Below are positions 27,122-36,152 of a stretch of DNA of 64,000 nucleotides, piece after piece; position 1 is the first letter of the stretch; every line of letters begins with the position of its first letter. The notes under the pieces are model-generated. The model worked only from the letters and a program-made list of their open reading frames with translations, was not told where the DNA came from and searched no databases. Made by a program: the position numbers and the translations under genes. This DNA is from Paracoccus maritimus (GTDB lineage Bacteria > Pseudomonadota > Alphaproteobacteria > Rhodobacterales > Rhodobacteraceae): contig NZ_JANAVZ010000004.1 in NCBI RefSeq assembly GCF_025195095.1, positions 310,001-374,000 of the forward strand, read 5' to 3'.

Positions 27122-28543
27122 ATGAGCCGCGACCGCTTCGACCCGTTCAGCCAGTTTCTGGATCGCGACCGGGCGCTGCGCATCTTGCGCGACGCGGTGA
27201 CCGGCGCGGATGACGGAGAGCTGTTTTTGGAGCGTTCCGTGGCCGAGACACTGGTCTTCGATGACGGCAGGCTGCGCAACTCAGGCTATACCGCCGAACA
27301 GGGTTTCGGTCTGCGTGCGGTGCGAGGTGAGGTAACGGGATACGCCCACTCGACCGAGATTTCCGAGCAATCCCTGCGACGTGCGGCCGAGACGGCGCGG
27401 CTGGCCGTGGGTTCCGGAGGCGGACAGATGGCCGACGCCGCGCCGATGCGTGCGACACCTCTTTACGGTGCGGCGGACCCGGCCGAGGGGATCCCGGTCG
27501 CCCGGCGGATCGAGTTGCTGCGCCAGATCGACGATTATGCGCGTCGTCTGGATCCGCGAGTCGTGCAGGTCACAGCCTCGATCGCCTCGTCGTTGCAAGA
27601 GATCGCGATCCTGCGCCCCGAGGGCGGGCTTGTCACCGATACCCGCCCGATGGCGCGACTCAATGTCGCAGTCATCGTCGAGAACAACGACCGCCGCGAA
27701 TCCGGAAGCCACGGCGGTGGCGGGCGGGTTTCGCTGGAAGGTCTGATGGATCCGGCCCACTGGCGGAACGCAGTGGACGAAGCGCTACGGATCGCGCTGG
27801 TCAATCTCAGGTCCGTTCCCGCCCCGGCGGGGGTGATGGATGTCGTTCTTGGGCCCGGCTGGCCCGGCATCCTGCTGCACGAGGCCGTCGGCCACGGGCT
27901 GGAAGGCGATTTCAACCGCAAGAAGGCCTCGGCCTTTGCCGGTCTGATGGGTCAAAAGGTGGCGGCGCCCGGCGTCACCGTCGTAGATGACGGCACCATC
28001 CCCGATCGACGCGGATCGATCAGCGTCGACGACGAGGGAACACCCCCCGCCCGCAATGTGCTGATCGAGGACGGGATCCTTGTCGGCTACATGCAGGACC
28101 GTCAGAACGCCCGGCTGATGGGGGTCGCCCCCACCGGCAATGGCCGCCGGGAAAGTTTCGCCCATGCGCCCATGCCGCGGATGACGAACACCTACATGCC
28201 GGGCGGCGACACCGATCCTGCCGCGATCCTTGCCGACCTGAAGGACGGCATCTACGCCGTCGGCTTCGGCGGCGGCCAAGTGGACATCACCAATGGCAAA
28301 TTCGTCTTTTCCTGCACCGAAGCCTATCGCGTGAAGGACGGCATCGTGGGCGACCCGATTCGCGGCGCCACGCTGATCGGCGACGGCGCGACCGCACTGC
28401 AACAGATCCGGGCCGTCGGAAACGACATGGCGCTGGACCCCGGCATCGGCAATTGCGGCAAGCAGGGCCAATGGGTGCCCGTCGGTGTCGGTCAACCGAC
28501 ACTGATGATCGGCGGATTGACGGTCGGCGGTTCGGCAGCCTGA
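27122..28543 (+). CDS. tldD: Metalloprotease TldD
   Basis: Zinc-dependent peptidase subunit that pairs with TldE (PmbA) and degrades or matures peptides. The 473 residues contain the HExxGH-type motif HEAVGH at 253-258, the conserved LLHEAVGHGLEGDFNRK environment, RRESFAHAPMPRMTNTYM, and a C-terminal glycine-rich block. AAGGAG lies 9 nt before the ATG. PmbA is not encoded nearby, which is usual. It is transcribed divergently from ctaC. Confidence 0.93.
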   Translation: MSRDRFDPFSQFLDRDRALRILRDAVTGADDGELFLERSVAETLVFDDGRLRNSGYTAEQGFGLRAVRGEVTGYAHSTEISEQSLRRAAETARLAVGSGGGQMADAAPMRATPLYGAADPAEGIPVARRIELLRQIDDYARRLDPRVVQVTASIASSLQEIAILRPEGGLVTDTRPMARLNVAVIVENNDRRESGSHGGGGRVSLEGLMDPAHWRNAVDEALRIALVNLRSVPAPAGVMDVVLGPGWPGILLHEAVGHGLEGDFNRKKASAFAGLMGQKVAAPGVTVVDDGTIPDRRGSISVDDEGTPPARNVLIEDGILVGYMQDRQNARLMGVAPTGNGRRESFAHAPMPRMTNTYMPGGDTDPAAILADLKDGIYAVGFGGGQVDITNGKFVFSCTEAYRVKDGIVGDPIRGATLIGDGATALQQIRAVGNDMALDPGIGNCGKQGQWVPVGVGQPTLMIGGLTVGGSAA

Positions 28544-28616
28544 GACCGGCCCAGTCGGTAACCTTGTATTAACCACTGTTGCGCTATGCCTTGTCACGAG
28601 ATGAGGCGGAGGCAGC

Positions 28617-29795
28617 ATGGATACCGGTCATATTCCCTTCGGCACCCCCGGCACCCCACTTGCCGCGAAGGACGACGATCTAGGCATTCTTCGTCTCATC
28701 CGTTCCCGGCGCGTCGGCCCCGCGACGTTTCATCGACTGCTTGCCGAACACGGCAGCGCCGCTGCCGCGCTTGAGGCGTTGCCCGCCATCGCGGCGGCAG
28801 CCGGGGTCAAGGACTATCAGGCCTGCCCCGAAGGCGTCGCGGCGGCGGAGTTGGCGGCGGGCCGCAAGGCCGGTGCACGCCTGGTCCGCTGCGATTCGCC
28901 GCTGTATCCCGACGCGCTGCGCCAGATCGACGGCGCGCCTCCGGTGCTGTGGGTCCGCGGTGATCCGCATTGGCTGTCGCGCGATCCTGTCGCGGTGATC
29001 GGCGCGCGCAACGCGTCGTCGCTGGGGCTGCGCATGGCCCGCGGCATGGCGGCCGGTCTGGGCGAATGCGGCTGCACGGTCGTCGCCGGACTGGCGCGCG
29101 GGGTGGATACCGCGGCGCACAACGCCAGCCTACCCACCGGAACCGTCGCCGTGATGGCAGGCGGAGTCGATGTCATCTACCCCGCCGAAAACGTCGTGCT
29201 GGCAGCCCAGATCGCGGAAAAAGGCGTCCTTGTTTCCGAACAGCCGCCGGGAACGGAACCCGCCGCACGACATTTCCCAACCCGCAACCGCATCATCTCG
29301 GGCCTGTCGCGCGCGGTGGTGGTGATCGAGGCTGCACATCGCTCGGGCACGCTGATTACCGCCAGGAACGCGCTGGATCAGGGGCGCGAGGTGATGGCGG
29401 TGCCCGGACATCCGATGGATGCCCGCGCGGCAGGGTGCAACCTGCTGATCCGCGACGGTGCATTGCTGGTCCGCAGCGCCGGCGACGTGGTCGCGGCACT
29501 GGCCGAGCGCGGCGAGGCGCCCGTGACGCGATCCGATGATCCGGCGCCGCGCAACCGGCCTGGCACCGCGCCGCGCGCCAACGACGCGATCAGGACTACG
29601 GTCAACCGGGATGCCGGCGGCCCCGCTCAACTGGAAGCCCGGATCCTGTCGCGCCTGACCCCAAGCCCGACGGAGGAAAACGACCTGATCCGCGATCTTG
29701 GCGTCCCCGCCTCAAGCGCCAGCGCCGCGATCCTGTCGCTTGAGCTGCAGGGACGTCTGACGCGGCTTGCGGGCGGTCGTCTGGCGCTCAGTTGA
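28617..29795 (+). CDS. dprA: DNA-processing protein DprA
   Basis: Single-strand DNA and RecA loader used in natural transformation and recombination, 392 residues. An N-terminal SAM-like segment precedes the Rossmann core (VIGARNASSLGLRMAR, VVAGLARGVDTAAH, the FPTRNRIISGLS phosphate-binding region, EAAHRSGTLITARNALDQGR). A C-terminal winged-helix domain occupies about residues 325-392 after a Pro/Arg-rich linker. GGAGG sits before the ATG. Confidence 0.94.
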   Translation: MDTGHIPFGTPGTPLAAKDDDLGILRLIRSRRVGPATFHRLLAEHGSAAAALEALPAIAAAAGVKDYQACPEGVAAAELAAGRKAGARLVRCDSPLYPDALRQIDGAPPVLWVRGDPHWLSRDPVAVIGARNASSLGLRMARGMAAGLGECGCTVVAGLARGVDTAAHNASLPTGTVAVMAGGVDVIYPAENVVLAAQIAEKGVLVSEQPPGTEPAARHFPTRNRIISGLSRAVVVIEAAHRSGTLITARNALDQGREVMAVPGHPMDARAAGCNLLIRDGALLVRSAGDVVAALAERGEAPVTRSDDPAPRNRPGTAPRANDAIRTTVNRDAGGPAQLEARILSRLTPSPTEENDLIRDLGVPASSASAAILSLELQGRLTRLAGGRLALS

Positions 29796-29817
29796 ACGGC
29801 CTCGAATTCGCCGACCG

Positions 29818-29846
29818 TTGACAGTCCCCGGCCCCGCACCCATGTT
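29818..29846 (+). promoter_or_regulatory. Candidate topA promoter
   Basis: TTGACA (29818-29823), a 17-bp spacer and CATGTT (29841-29846) lie about 30 bp before the topA start. The -35 hexamer is perfect; the -10 is weak, as is common in alphaproteobacteria. Support is positional only. Confidence 0.4.
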
Positions 29847-29877
29847 GCCGCCCCATTGAACGGTCCCTGAGGTGCAA

Positions 29878-32553
29878 ATGCCCGTCGTCGTCGTCGAGTC
29901 CCCGGCCAAGGCCAAAACCATCGAGAAATATCTCGGCGGCGACTATCGTGTTCTGGCGAGTTTCGGCCATGTCCGAGACCTGCCGCCCAAGGATGGCAGT
30001 GTCGATCCGGATGCCGATTTCGCGATGAAATGGGAAGTCGCCAGCGACAGCAAGAAACACTTGAAGGCCATCCGCGACGCGCTGAAGGATGATCAGAGCC
30101 TGATCCTGGCCACCGACCCCGACCGCGAGGGAGAGGCGATCAGCTGGCACCTGCTGGAGGCCCTTGCCCCGGCACTGAAGAAGGGCAGCGAGGTCAACCG
30201 CGTCACCTTCAACGCGATCACCAAGACCGCCGTCAGCGAGGCGATGAAGAATCCGCGCCAGATCGACCAGGCGCTGGTCGATGCCTATCTGGCGCGGCGC
30301 GCCCTGGACTATCTGGTAGGGTTCAATCTGTCGCCCGTGCTGTGGCGCAAGCTGCCGGGCGCGAAGTCGGCCGGACGCGTGCAGTCGGTCTGCCTGCGGC
30401 TGATCGTTGACCGCGAGATGGAGATCGAGGCGTTCAAGCCCCGCGAATACTGGTCCGTTCATGCAAGGCTGGCGACACCCGGCGGAAACGAATACGACGC
30501 GCAGCTGGTCTCGCTGGCCGGGTCCAAGCTGGACCGCTTCGATCTGCCCGAAGCCGAAAAGGCCGCGATGGCGGTCAGCGCGCTGTCGTCTCGGGATCTG
30601 AAGGTCTCGGGCGTGGTGGCCAAGCCCGCCAGCCGCAATCCCTGGCCGCCCTTCATGACCTCGACCCTGCAGCAAGAGGCCAGCCGCAAGATGGGCATGG
30701 GCGCCAAGGCCTGCATGTCGGCGGCGCAGCGCCTGTATGAGGCAGGGCTGATCACCTATATGCGAACCGACGGCATCGACATGGCGCCCGAGGCGGTGAT
30801 GGCCGCCCGCGACGCGATCAAGGCCAAGTTCGGCGAGAATTACCTGCCCAAATCGCCGCGCATGTACAAGAACAAGGCCAAGAACGCGCAGGAAGCCCAC
30901 GAATGCATCCGGCCCACCGACATGATGCTGTCGCCCGACAAGCTGAAGGTCAGCGCCGAGGATCAGCGCAAGCTGTATGATCTGATCTGGAAGCGCAGCA
31001 TCGCCAGCCAGATGGAAGCGGCGCGGATGGAACGCACCACCGTGGATATCGAAAGCCCGGATCGGCAGGTCGGCCTGCGCGCGACGGGTCAGGTGATGCT
31101 GTTCGACGGGTTCCTGCGCGTCTATGATCAGGGCCGCGACGATGACGAGGGCGAAGACAGCGCGCGCCTTCCCGCCATCACCGAAGGCGAGGAAGCGAAA
31201 CTGGTCACCAAGGCGTTCGAGCCTGAATTCACCAAGGCCCGCGACAAGGGGGGCGACGCACCGGACGCACCATCAGGGCAGCGCGCGGCACCGGGATTGC
31301 TGATGAACGACGCGGCTTCGACCGCCGCCCGCCAGCATTTCACACAACCCCCGCCCCGCTATACCGAGGCAACACTGGTCAAGCGCATGGAAGAACTGGG
31401 CATCGGCCGCCCCTCGACCTATGCCAGCATCGTGACCACGATCCAGGACCGCGAATATGTCCGCAAGGACAAGAACCGCCTGATCGCCGAGGACAAGGGC
31501 CGGTTGGTCACGACTTTCCTTGTGAAATATTTCCCGCGCTATGTCAGCTATGACTTCACCGCCGATCTTGAGAACGAACTGGACGAGATCAGCGCCGGCG
31601 ACCTGATCTGGCGCGACGTCCTGGGGCGCTTCTGGAAGGATTTCTCGAAGGCGCTTGAAGGCACGTCAGACTTGCGGATCTCCGAGGTTCTGGATGCGAT
31701 CGACGACGCGCTGGCCCCGCATCTTTACCCACCACGCGCCGATGGCGGCGATCCGCGCGAATGTCCGCTGTGCGGCAAGGGCCGCCTGAACCTGAAGACC
31801 GCACGATCGGGTGGCGCCTTCATCGGCTGTTCGAACTATCCCGAATGCCGCTTTACCCGGCCATTGTCGGCACCCGACGGGGAAGAGCCCGTGGGCGACC
31901 GCATTCTGGGAGAGGACGACGGTGACCAGATCAGCCTGAAGACCGGACGCTTCGGCCCCTATGTTCAGCGCGGCGAGGCCACGGAAGACACGCCGAAGCC
32001 GCCGCGCGCGTCGATCCCGAAAGGCTGGGATGCGGCGGCCTTGGATCTGGACAAGGCGCTGCAACTGCTGTCGCTGCCGCGCTCTATTGGTCCGCATCCC
32101 GACGACGGAGTGCTGATCGAGGCGGGAATCGGGCGCTATGGCCCCTATGTGAAGCATGACCGGAAATACGCGAACCTGCCGGATGTGGACGAAGTGTTCA
32201 CCATCGGCATGAACCGCGCGGTCGAGGTTCTGGCGGCCAAGCAGACGCGCGGCCGCGCCGCAGCCGCTGCCCCGCTGAAAGAGCTTGGAGATCATCCTGA
32301 TGGCGGTGCGATTCAGGTGATGAACGGCCGCTATGGCCCCTACGTAAAGTGGGAAAAGATCAACGCGACCCTGCCACGCGACGTCTCTCCCGATGAGATC
32401 ACCAAGGAAGAGGCGCTTGAACTGATCGCGGCCAAGGCTGCTAAATCACCCAAGAAGGCAGCCAGGAAACCCGCCGCGAAGAAAGCGACGGCGAAGAAGC
32501 CTGCTGCAAAGAAGCCGGCAGCGAAGAAACCCGCCAAGAAGACCTCTGAATAG
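29878..32553 (+). CDS. topA: DNA topoisomerase I
   Basis: Type IA topoisomerase that relaxes negative supercoils, 891 residues. The TOPRIM domain opens VVVVESPAKAKTIEKYL and includes the ATDPDREGEAI motif; the active-site Tyr294 lies in LITYMRTDG. A C4 zinc-finger motif (CPLCGKG to CSNYPEC) follows the core, then several TopoI repeat modules (GRFGPYVQ, GRYGPYVKHD, GRYGPYVKW). The last 40 residues are an almost pure Lys/Ala/Pro tail resembling histone H1. ATG 29878 is chosen over the in-frame GTG 29872 because family members begin right at VVVVESPAKA. Confidence 0.95.
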   Translation: MPVVVVESPAKAKTIEKYLGGDYRVLASFGHVRDLPPKDGSVDPDADFAMKWEVASDSKKHLKAIRDALKDDQSLILATDPDREGEAISWHLLEALAPALKKGSEVNRVTFNAITKTAVSEAMKNPRQIDQALVDAYLARRALDYLVGFNLSPVLWRKLPGAKSAGRVQSVCLRLIVDREMEIEAFKPREYWSVHARLATPGGNEYDAQLVSLAGSKLDRFDLPEAEKAAMAVSALSSRDLKVSGVVAKPASRNPWPPFMTSTLQQEASRKMGMGAKACMSAAQRLYEAGLITYMRTDGIDMAPEAVMAARDAIKAKFGENYLPKSPRMYKNKAKNAQEAHECIRPTDMMLSPDKLKVSAEDQRKLYDLIWKRSIASQMEAARMERTTVDIESPDRQVGLRATGQVMLFDGFLRVYDQGRDDDEGEDSARLPAITEGEEAKLVTKAFEPEFTKARDKGGDAPDAPSGQRAAPGLLMNDAASTAARQHFTQPPPRYTEATLVKRMEELGIGRPSTYASIVTTIQDREYVRKDKNRLIAEDKGRLVTTFLVKYFPRYVSYDFTADLENELDEISAGDLIWRDVLGRFWKDFSKALEGTSDLRISEVLDAIDDALAPHLYPPRADGGDPRECPLCGKGRLNLKTARSGGAFIGCSNYPECRFTRPLSAPDGEEPVGDRILGEDDGDQISLKTGRFGPYVQRGEATEDTPKPPRASIPKGWDAAALDLDKALQLLSLPRSIGPHPDDGVLIEAGIGRYGPYVKHDRKYANLPDVDEVFTIGMNRAVEVLAAKQTRGRAAAAAPLKELGDHPDGGAIQVMNGRYGPYVKWEKINATLPRDVSPDEITKEEALELIAAKAAKSPKKAARKPAAKKATAKKPAAKKPAAKKPAKKTSE

Positions 32554-32565
32554 CCCGGACAGTGG

Positions 32566-33309
32566 TCAGCGCAGATCCTCGGCGATCTGTGCGGCCGCAT
32601 CCAGAAAACGCTCTCGCACCGGCGCGGCATGCGGGTTTTCGCGCAGGATGGTGCGCAGTAGTTCCGGCGAGTCCGCCCCGACCATCCCTGCGGCCTGGAC
32701 CAGATGACGGAAGCTGGCGGTGGTCAGGCGGTCGGGCATTGGCCCAAGCTGCGAAATCCCGCGCGCGACCAGATGCGTCAGCCCCTGCACTACCGCCATC
32801 TCGCGGTCATGCTGATCGGGCGTCGTGCGCAGGACCCGCAGTCCCATGCGTCGCAGCAGCGCCGCGGCACGCCTGTGTCCCGACCCGCGCAGCGGACACC
32901 AGGCGATACGATGCCCGTCCAGCCCGTCGCGTGCGCTTTCCGGGCCGAACAGCGGATGGCTGGCGACGATCTGAACATGACCTGGCAGGATGTTCTGCAT
33001 CATCTGCGCCGGGCGGATCTTCACCGATGCGACATCAACGACCATCGCGCCGGGCGAAAGATGCGGCGCGATCTGGTGCAGCACATCCTCCATCCGCGAC
33101 AGCGGCACCGCCAGAACGACGATATGGCAGCGCGCGGCGTCCTCCAGATCGACCTGCGGCAGATCATTGGCACGCATCACCGGGTCGCAGACGCAAACCG
33201 GTATGTGATGGCGCAGATGGCGCGCGATCAGTTGACCGAACGCACCGAAGCCGATGACGGCAAGGCGCGGAATTTCCGGGTGGTGAAACACGGCAGGACC
33301 TTTCGACAA
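32566..33309 (-). CDS. Prephenate/arogenate dehydrogenase-like protein (TyrA family)
   Basis: NAD(P)-binding protein of 247 residues with the Rossmann motif GFGAFGQLIARHL, the conserved VVDVASVK and SHPLFGPES segments of TyrA, and a helical C-terminal half. It is shorter than usual prephenate dehydrogenases (about 280-310) and has no ACT domain. It would make the tyrosine precursor 4-hydroxyphenylpyruvate or arogenate. It is convergent with topA (12 bp apart) and not in an aromatic-biosynthesis operon. Confidence 0.82.
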   Translation of the reverse strand: MSKGPAVFHHPEIPRLAVIGFGAFGQLIARHLRHHIPVCVCDPVMRANDLPQVDLEDAARCHIVVLAVPLSRMEDVLHQIAPHLSPGAMVVDVASVKIRPAQMMQNILPGHVQIVASHPLFGPESARDGLDGHRIAWCPLRGSGHRRAAALLRRMGLRVLRTTPDQHDREMAVVQGLTHLVARGISQLGPMPDRLTTASFRHLVQAAGMVGADSPELLRTILRENPHAAPVRERFLDAAAQIAEDLR

Positions 33310-33358
33310 GGCGCAAGGTCGTGATGTTCTTTTCCGATCAACCGCACGGCCCGCGCGG

Positions 33359-33385
33359 TTGACATGATTGTGCCCCCGCTATGAT
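33359..33385 (+). promoter_or_regulatory. Candidate promoter upstream of scoA
   Basis: TTGACA (33359-33364) and TATGAT (33380-33385) are both near consensus but are separated by only 15 bp. A second TTGACA at 33494-33499, followed 17 bp later by CATGAC, lies closer to the scoA start and may be the real one. This 247-bp region between the divergent TyrA-like and scoA genes is otherwise empty. Confidence 0.35.
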
Positions 33386-33556
33386 TGCGGGCGGCGATAC
33401 AGGGAAAAGATGGCATTTCTGCGGTTCATGCCACTCAGATGGGCCAGCGGGTGGCATGATGTCAAGTCCTGCCGCTAACAGCGGGCGGTCCGATTGACAC
33501 CGGTTGGTCGGCGGGCCATGACTTCTGCCGAACCTGTATCCATGAGGGGAGGACCG

Positions 33557-34261
33557 ATGAAAAAGGTCTATGCCAATGCAACCGAGGCCCTGGACGGTCT
33601 CTTGCATGACGGGATGTTCATCTCGGCCGGGGGGTTCGGCCTTTGCGGCATCCCCGAATTGCTGATCGACGCGATCGTGGACAGCGGCGTCAAGGAACTG
33701 ACCATCGCCAGCAACAATTGCGGGATCGACGGCTTCGGCCTGGGCAAGCTGCTGGATACCAAGCAGATCAAGAAGATGCTCAGCTCTTATGTCGGCGAGA
33801 ATGCCGAATTCATGCGCCAGTATCTGTCGGGCGAGCTTGAGCTGGAGTTCAATCCCCAAGGCACGCTGGCCGAACGGATGCGCGCCGGCGGCAGCGGCAT
33901 TCCGGGCTTCTACACCAAGACCGGCGTGGGCACCCGGATCGCCGAGGGCAAGGAAGTGAAGATCTTCGACGGCGAGGAATACATCCTGGAACGCGGCATT
34001 GTCGCGGATCTGTCGATCGTGAAGGCGTGGAAGGCCGACGACACCGGCAATCTTGTGTTCCGCAAGACCGCCCGCAACTTCAACCCGCCCGCCGCCATGT
34101 CGGGCAAGATCTGCGTCGCCGAGGTCGAGGAGATCGTGCCGCGCGGTTCCCTGGACCCCGACCACATCCACCTGCCCGGCATCTATGTGCATCGCCTGAT
34201 TCAGGGCCAGCACGAGAAGCGGATCGAGAAGATCACCACCCGCAAGCGTGAGGAGGTCTGA
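33557..34261 (+). CDS. scoA: 3-oxoacid (acetoacetate/succinyl) CoA-transferase subunit A
   Basis: Alpha subunit, 234 residues, of the two-chain CoA-transferase that activates acetoacetate with succinyl-CoA. It begins [17 protein letters not shown] and has the glycine-rich [10 protein letters not shown] motif and [15 protein letters not shown], both typical of subunit A. GGGGAGGA precedes the ATG closely; an upstream frame to 33494 is not coding. It is separated from subunit B by 1 bp. Confidence 0.93.
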   Translation: MKKVYANATEALDGLLHDGMFISAGGFGLCGIPELLIDAIVDSGVKELTIASNNCGIDGFGLGKLLDTKQIKKMLSSYVGENAEFMRQYLSGELELEFNPQGTLAERMRAGGSGIPGFYTKTGVGTRIAEGKEVKIFDGEEYILERGIVADLSIVKAWKADDTGNLVFRKTARNFNPPAAMSGKICVAEVEEIVPRGSLDPDHIHLPGIYVHRLIQGQHEKRIEKITTRKREEV

Positions 34262-34262
34262 C

Positions 34263-34904
34263 ATGGCCAGTGAACTGAAAGGCTGGGATCGTGACCAGAT
34301 GGCCGCCCGCGCGGCCGAGGAACTGGAAGACGGCATGTATGTGAACCTGGGCATCGGCATTCCGACCCTGGTGGCCAACTATGTCGGCGACAAGGACATC
34401 ACGCTGCAGTCGGAAAACGGCATGCTGGGGATGGGGCCCTTCCCGTTCGAGGGCGAGGAAGATCCCGACCTGATCAATGCCGGCAAGCAGACCATCACGG
34501 AACTCAGCCGCACCTCGTATTTCGACAGTGCGACAAGCTTCGGCATGATCCGCGGCGGCAAGATCGCGGCCGCCGTGCTGGGCGCGATGGAAGTGGCCGA
34601 GAACGGCGACCTGGCCAACTGGATGATCCCCGGCAAGCTGGTCAAGGGAATGGGCGGCGCGATGGATCTGGTCGCCGGCGTCAAGCGGGTGATCGTCGTG
34701 ATGGATCACACCAACAAGGCCGGCGACTCCAAGCTGTTGAAGGAATGCACGCTGCCGCTGACCGGCAAGGGTGTCGTGAACCGGATCATCACCAATCTGG
34801 GTGTGCTGGACGTGGTCGAGGGCGGGTTGAAGATCGTCGAGACAGCCGACGGCGTGACGGAAGACGATATCCGCGCCGCGACCGAGGCGACGATCGTCGC
34901 CTGA
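34263..34904 (+). CDS. scoB: 3-oxoacid (acetoacetate/succinyl) CoA-transferase subunit B
   Basis: Beta subunit, 213 residues, carrying the catalytic glutamate that forms the CoA thioester: Glu51 in SENGMLGMGP. The start VNLGIGIPTLVANYV block and the C-terminal ITNLGVLDVV are characteristic. It works with the preceding subunit in ketone-body use or polyhydroxybutyrate turnover. The in-frame ATG at 34248 lies inside scoA, and 34263 is preferred, with GAGGAGG upstream. Confidence 0.93.
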   Translation: MASELKGWDRDQMAARAAEELEDGMYVNLGIGIPTLVANYVGDKDITLQSENGMLGMGPFPFEGEEDPDLINAGKQTITELSRTSYFDSATSFGMIRGGKIAAAVLGAMEVAENGDLANWMIPGKLVKGMGGAMDLVAGVKRVIVVMDHTNKAGDSKLLKECTLPLTGKGVVNRIITNLGVLDVVEGGLKIVETADGVTEDDIRAATEATIVA

Positions 34905-34931
34905 GATCGCATCGCCGTGCGACACCGATGG

Positions 34932-34950
34932 CGGGGGGCGTTGCCCCCCG
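34932..34950 (+). terminator. Perfect G/C hairpin after scoB, possible terminator or dispersed repeat
   Basis: CGGGGGGC (34932-34939), loop gtt, GCCCCCCG (34943-34950) forms a perfect 8-bp stem 27 bp after the scoB stop. No T tract follows directly. The downstream stretch with a C-rich run and then GAATACTTGCTCAAAGAAGAA resembles an intergenic element I associate with Rhodobacteraceae genomes. Confidence 0.5.
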
Positions 34951-35012
34951 TCGCCGATTCCGGCGCCCCCCTCCCCCCGAATACTTGCTCAAAGAAGAAT
35001 CCGCCGAGGCCG

Positions 35013-35591
35013 ATGATGACACCCGATCAGATCAGCGCGCTTTTCACGCGCGACGATGGCACGTTCTTCTGCGCAAGGTGGAACCGGCCGGTCGCGCCGG
35101 TGATCTTCGGACTGTCCGAGGAAACGCTGGACATCTTTCGCAGTGCGATCCGGGCGGGGTTTGCCCATGCGGGCCACCCGGTGACAGACACCGATCCGGA
35201 AATGGGCAGCAACCTGATGCTGTTCTTCATGCGCGACTGGACCGAGCTTGAAGGTATCCCGGACCTGGATCGCCTGACCGGGATGGCCGGTCTGCCATCA
35301 CGTCTGATCGGATCCCCGGCAGATCAGTACAGGCTTTTTCGCTTTGACCCGGATGGCGGCATCCGTGCCTGCCTGATCTTCGTCCGGATGTCCGGCGCCT
35401 TGGCCGATTCGCACCCTGCCCGACTGGCCGAGGCGCTTGTGATGCGCAGCGCACTGACCTTCGCGCGCGACGTGACGCCGTCCTCCGAACTGGCGGCGCT
35501 CATCCGCGCGGCCTATGATCCCGTGCTGCCCGTCACCGCGAACGACCACAGCCACGCGTTGCGCCTTGCCGCGCGCATGGCCCCACGCTGA
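35013..35591 (+). CDS. Conserved hypothetical protein
   Basis: A 192-residue soluble protein of no family I recognise. It has no signal peptide or membrane helix. Visible features are an aromatic-rich N-terminus (TRDDGTFFCARWNRPVAPVIFGL), a region around TDPEMGSNLMLFFMRDW, and a His-containing C-terminus. GAGG sits 4 nt before the chosen ATG 35013; ATG 35016 is adjacent. Codon use looks like that of its neighbours. It stands alone between scoB and the tol cluster, with hairpins on both sides. Confidence 0.7.
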   Translation: MMTPDQISALFTRDDGTFFCARWNRPVAPVIFGLSEETLDIFRSAIRAGFAHAGHPVTDTDPEMGSNLMLFFMRDWTELEGIPDLDRLTGMAGLPSRLIGSPADQYRLFRFDPDGGIRACLIFVRMSGALADSHPARLAEALVMRSALTFARDVTPSSELAALIRAAYDPVLPVTANDHSHALRLAARMAPR

Positions 35592-35611
35592 GACGAATCA
35601 TGTCGCCCGCC

Positions 35612-35626
35612 GCGCGCGAAGCGCGC
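35612..35626 (+). repeat. Short perfect hairpin, first of a pair
   Basis: GCGCGC (35612-35617), loop gaa, GCGCGC (35621-35626), located 21 bp after the stop of the hypothetical gene. It is followed 18 bp later by a much larger stem-loop. Taken together they probably mark the 3' end of that transcript. Confidence 0.5.
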
Positions 35627-35644
35627 CTTCGGCCCAGCGGCAGC

Positions 35645-35673
35645 GGCCGGGATGGGCCACGCCCATCCCGGCC
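35645..35673 (+). terminator. Large perfect stem-loop upstream of the tol cluster
   Basis: GGCCGGGATGGGC (35645-35657), loop cac, GCCCATCCCGGCC (35661-35673): a perfect 13-bp stem with a 3-nt loop, followed by CCCTTGC. It lacks a real T tract, so it may terminate weakly, stabilise a 3' end or be a copy of a dispersed repeat. It lies 78 bp before the ybgC start. Confidence 0.6.
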
Positions 35674-35750
35674 CCCTTGCAACAAGCCCGGCTGATGATC
35701 CTGGCGTCGGGCAATTGCGGGCGGCCTGATGCCGGCCTAGGATGGCCGAC

Positions 35751-36152
35751 ATGAGCCATTCCCTGAACCTGCGCGTCTATTATGAAGACACCGACCTGGC
35801 GGGGATCGTCTATTACGCCAATTACCTGAAGTTCATCGAGCGAGGACGCTCTGAGTGGCTGCGTGACCTGGGCGTCGATCAGGTCGACATGAAAGAAACC
35901 GAGGGACGTGTCTTCGCAGTGCGACGGATCGAGGCCGACTACCTGCGCCCCGCGCGGTTTGACGACGTGCTACAGGTCGTCACCAGCCTGCATCAGCTGA
36001 CCGCCGCGCGAGTGGTGGTGGATCAGGCGGTGCGCTGCGACGGTGACACGCTTTTCACTGCGCGCGTGACGATCGCCTGCCTGGACAGGACCGGTCGCCC
36101 CGTCCGGTTGCCGCCGGCGGTTGGGTCACGGCTGCGACAGGTCCAAACATGA
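35751..36152 (+). CDS. ybgC: Tol-Pal-associated acyl-CoA thioesterase YbgC
   Basis: Hot-dog-fold thioesterase of 133 residues, first gene of the tol-pal cluster. The catalytic motif is clear in YYEDTDLAGIVYYANYL (Asp with the TDxxGxVYYANYL pattern). It hydrolyses short acyl-CoA or acyl-ACP and is linked to phospholipid metabolism at the envelope. ATG 35751 has GGATGG 5 nt upstream, and an in-frame ATG at 35742 is possible. Its stop overlaps the next gene as ATGA. Confidence 0.92.
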   Translation: MSHSLNLRVYYEDTDLAGIVYYANYLKFIERGRSEWLRDLGVDQVDMKETEGRVFAVRRIEADYLRPARFDDVLQVVTSLHQLTAARVVVDQAVRCDGDTLFTARVTIACLDRTGRPVRLPPAVGSRLRQVQT

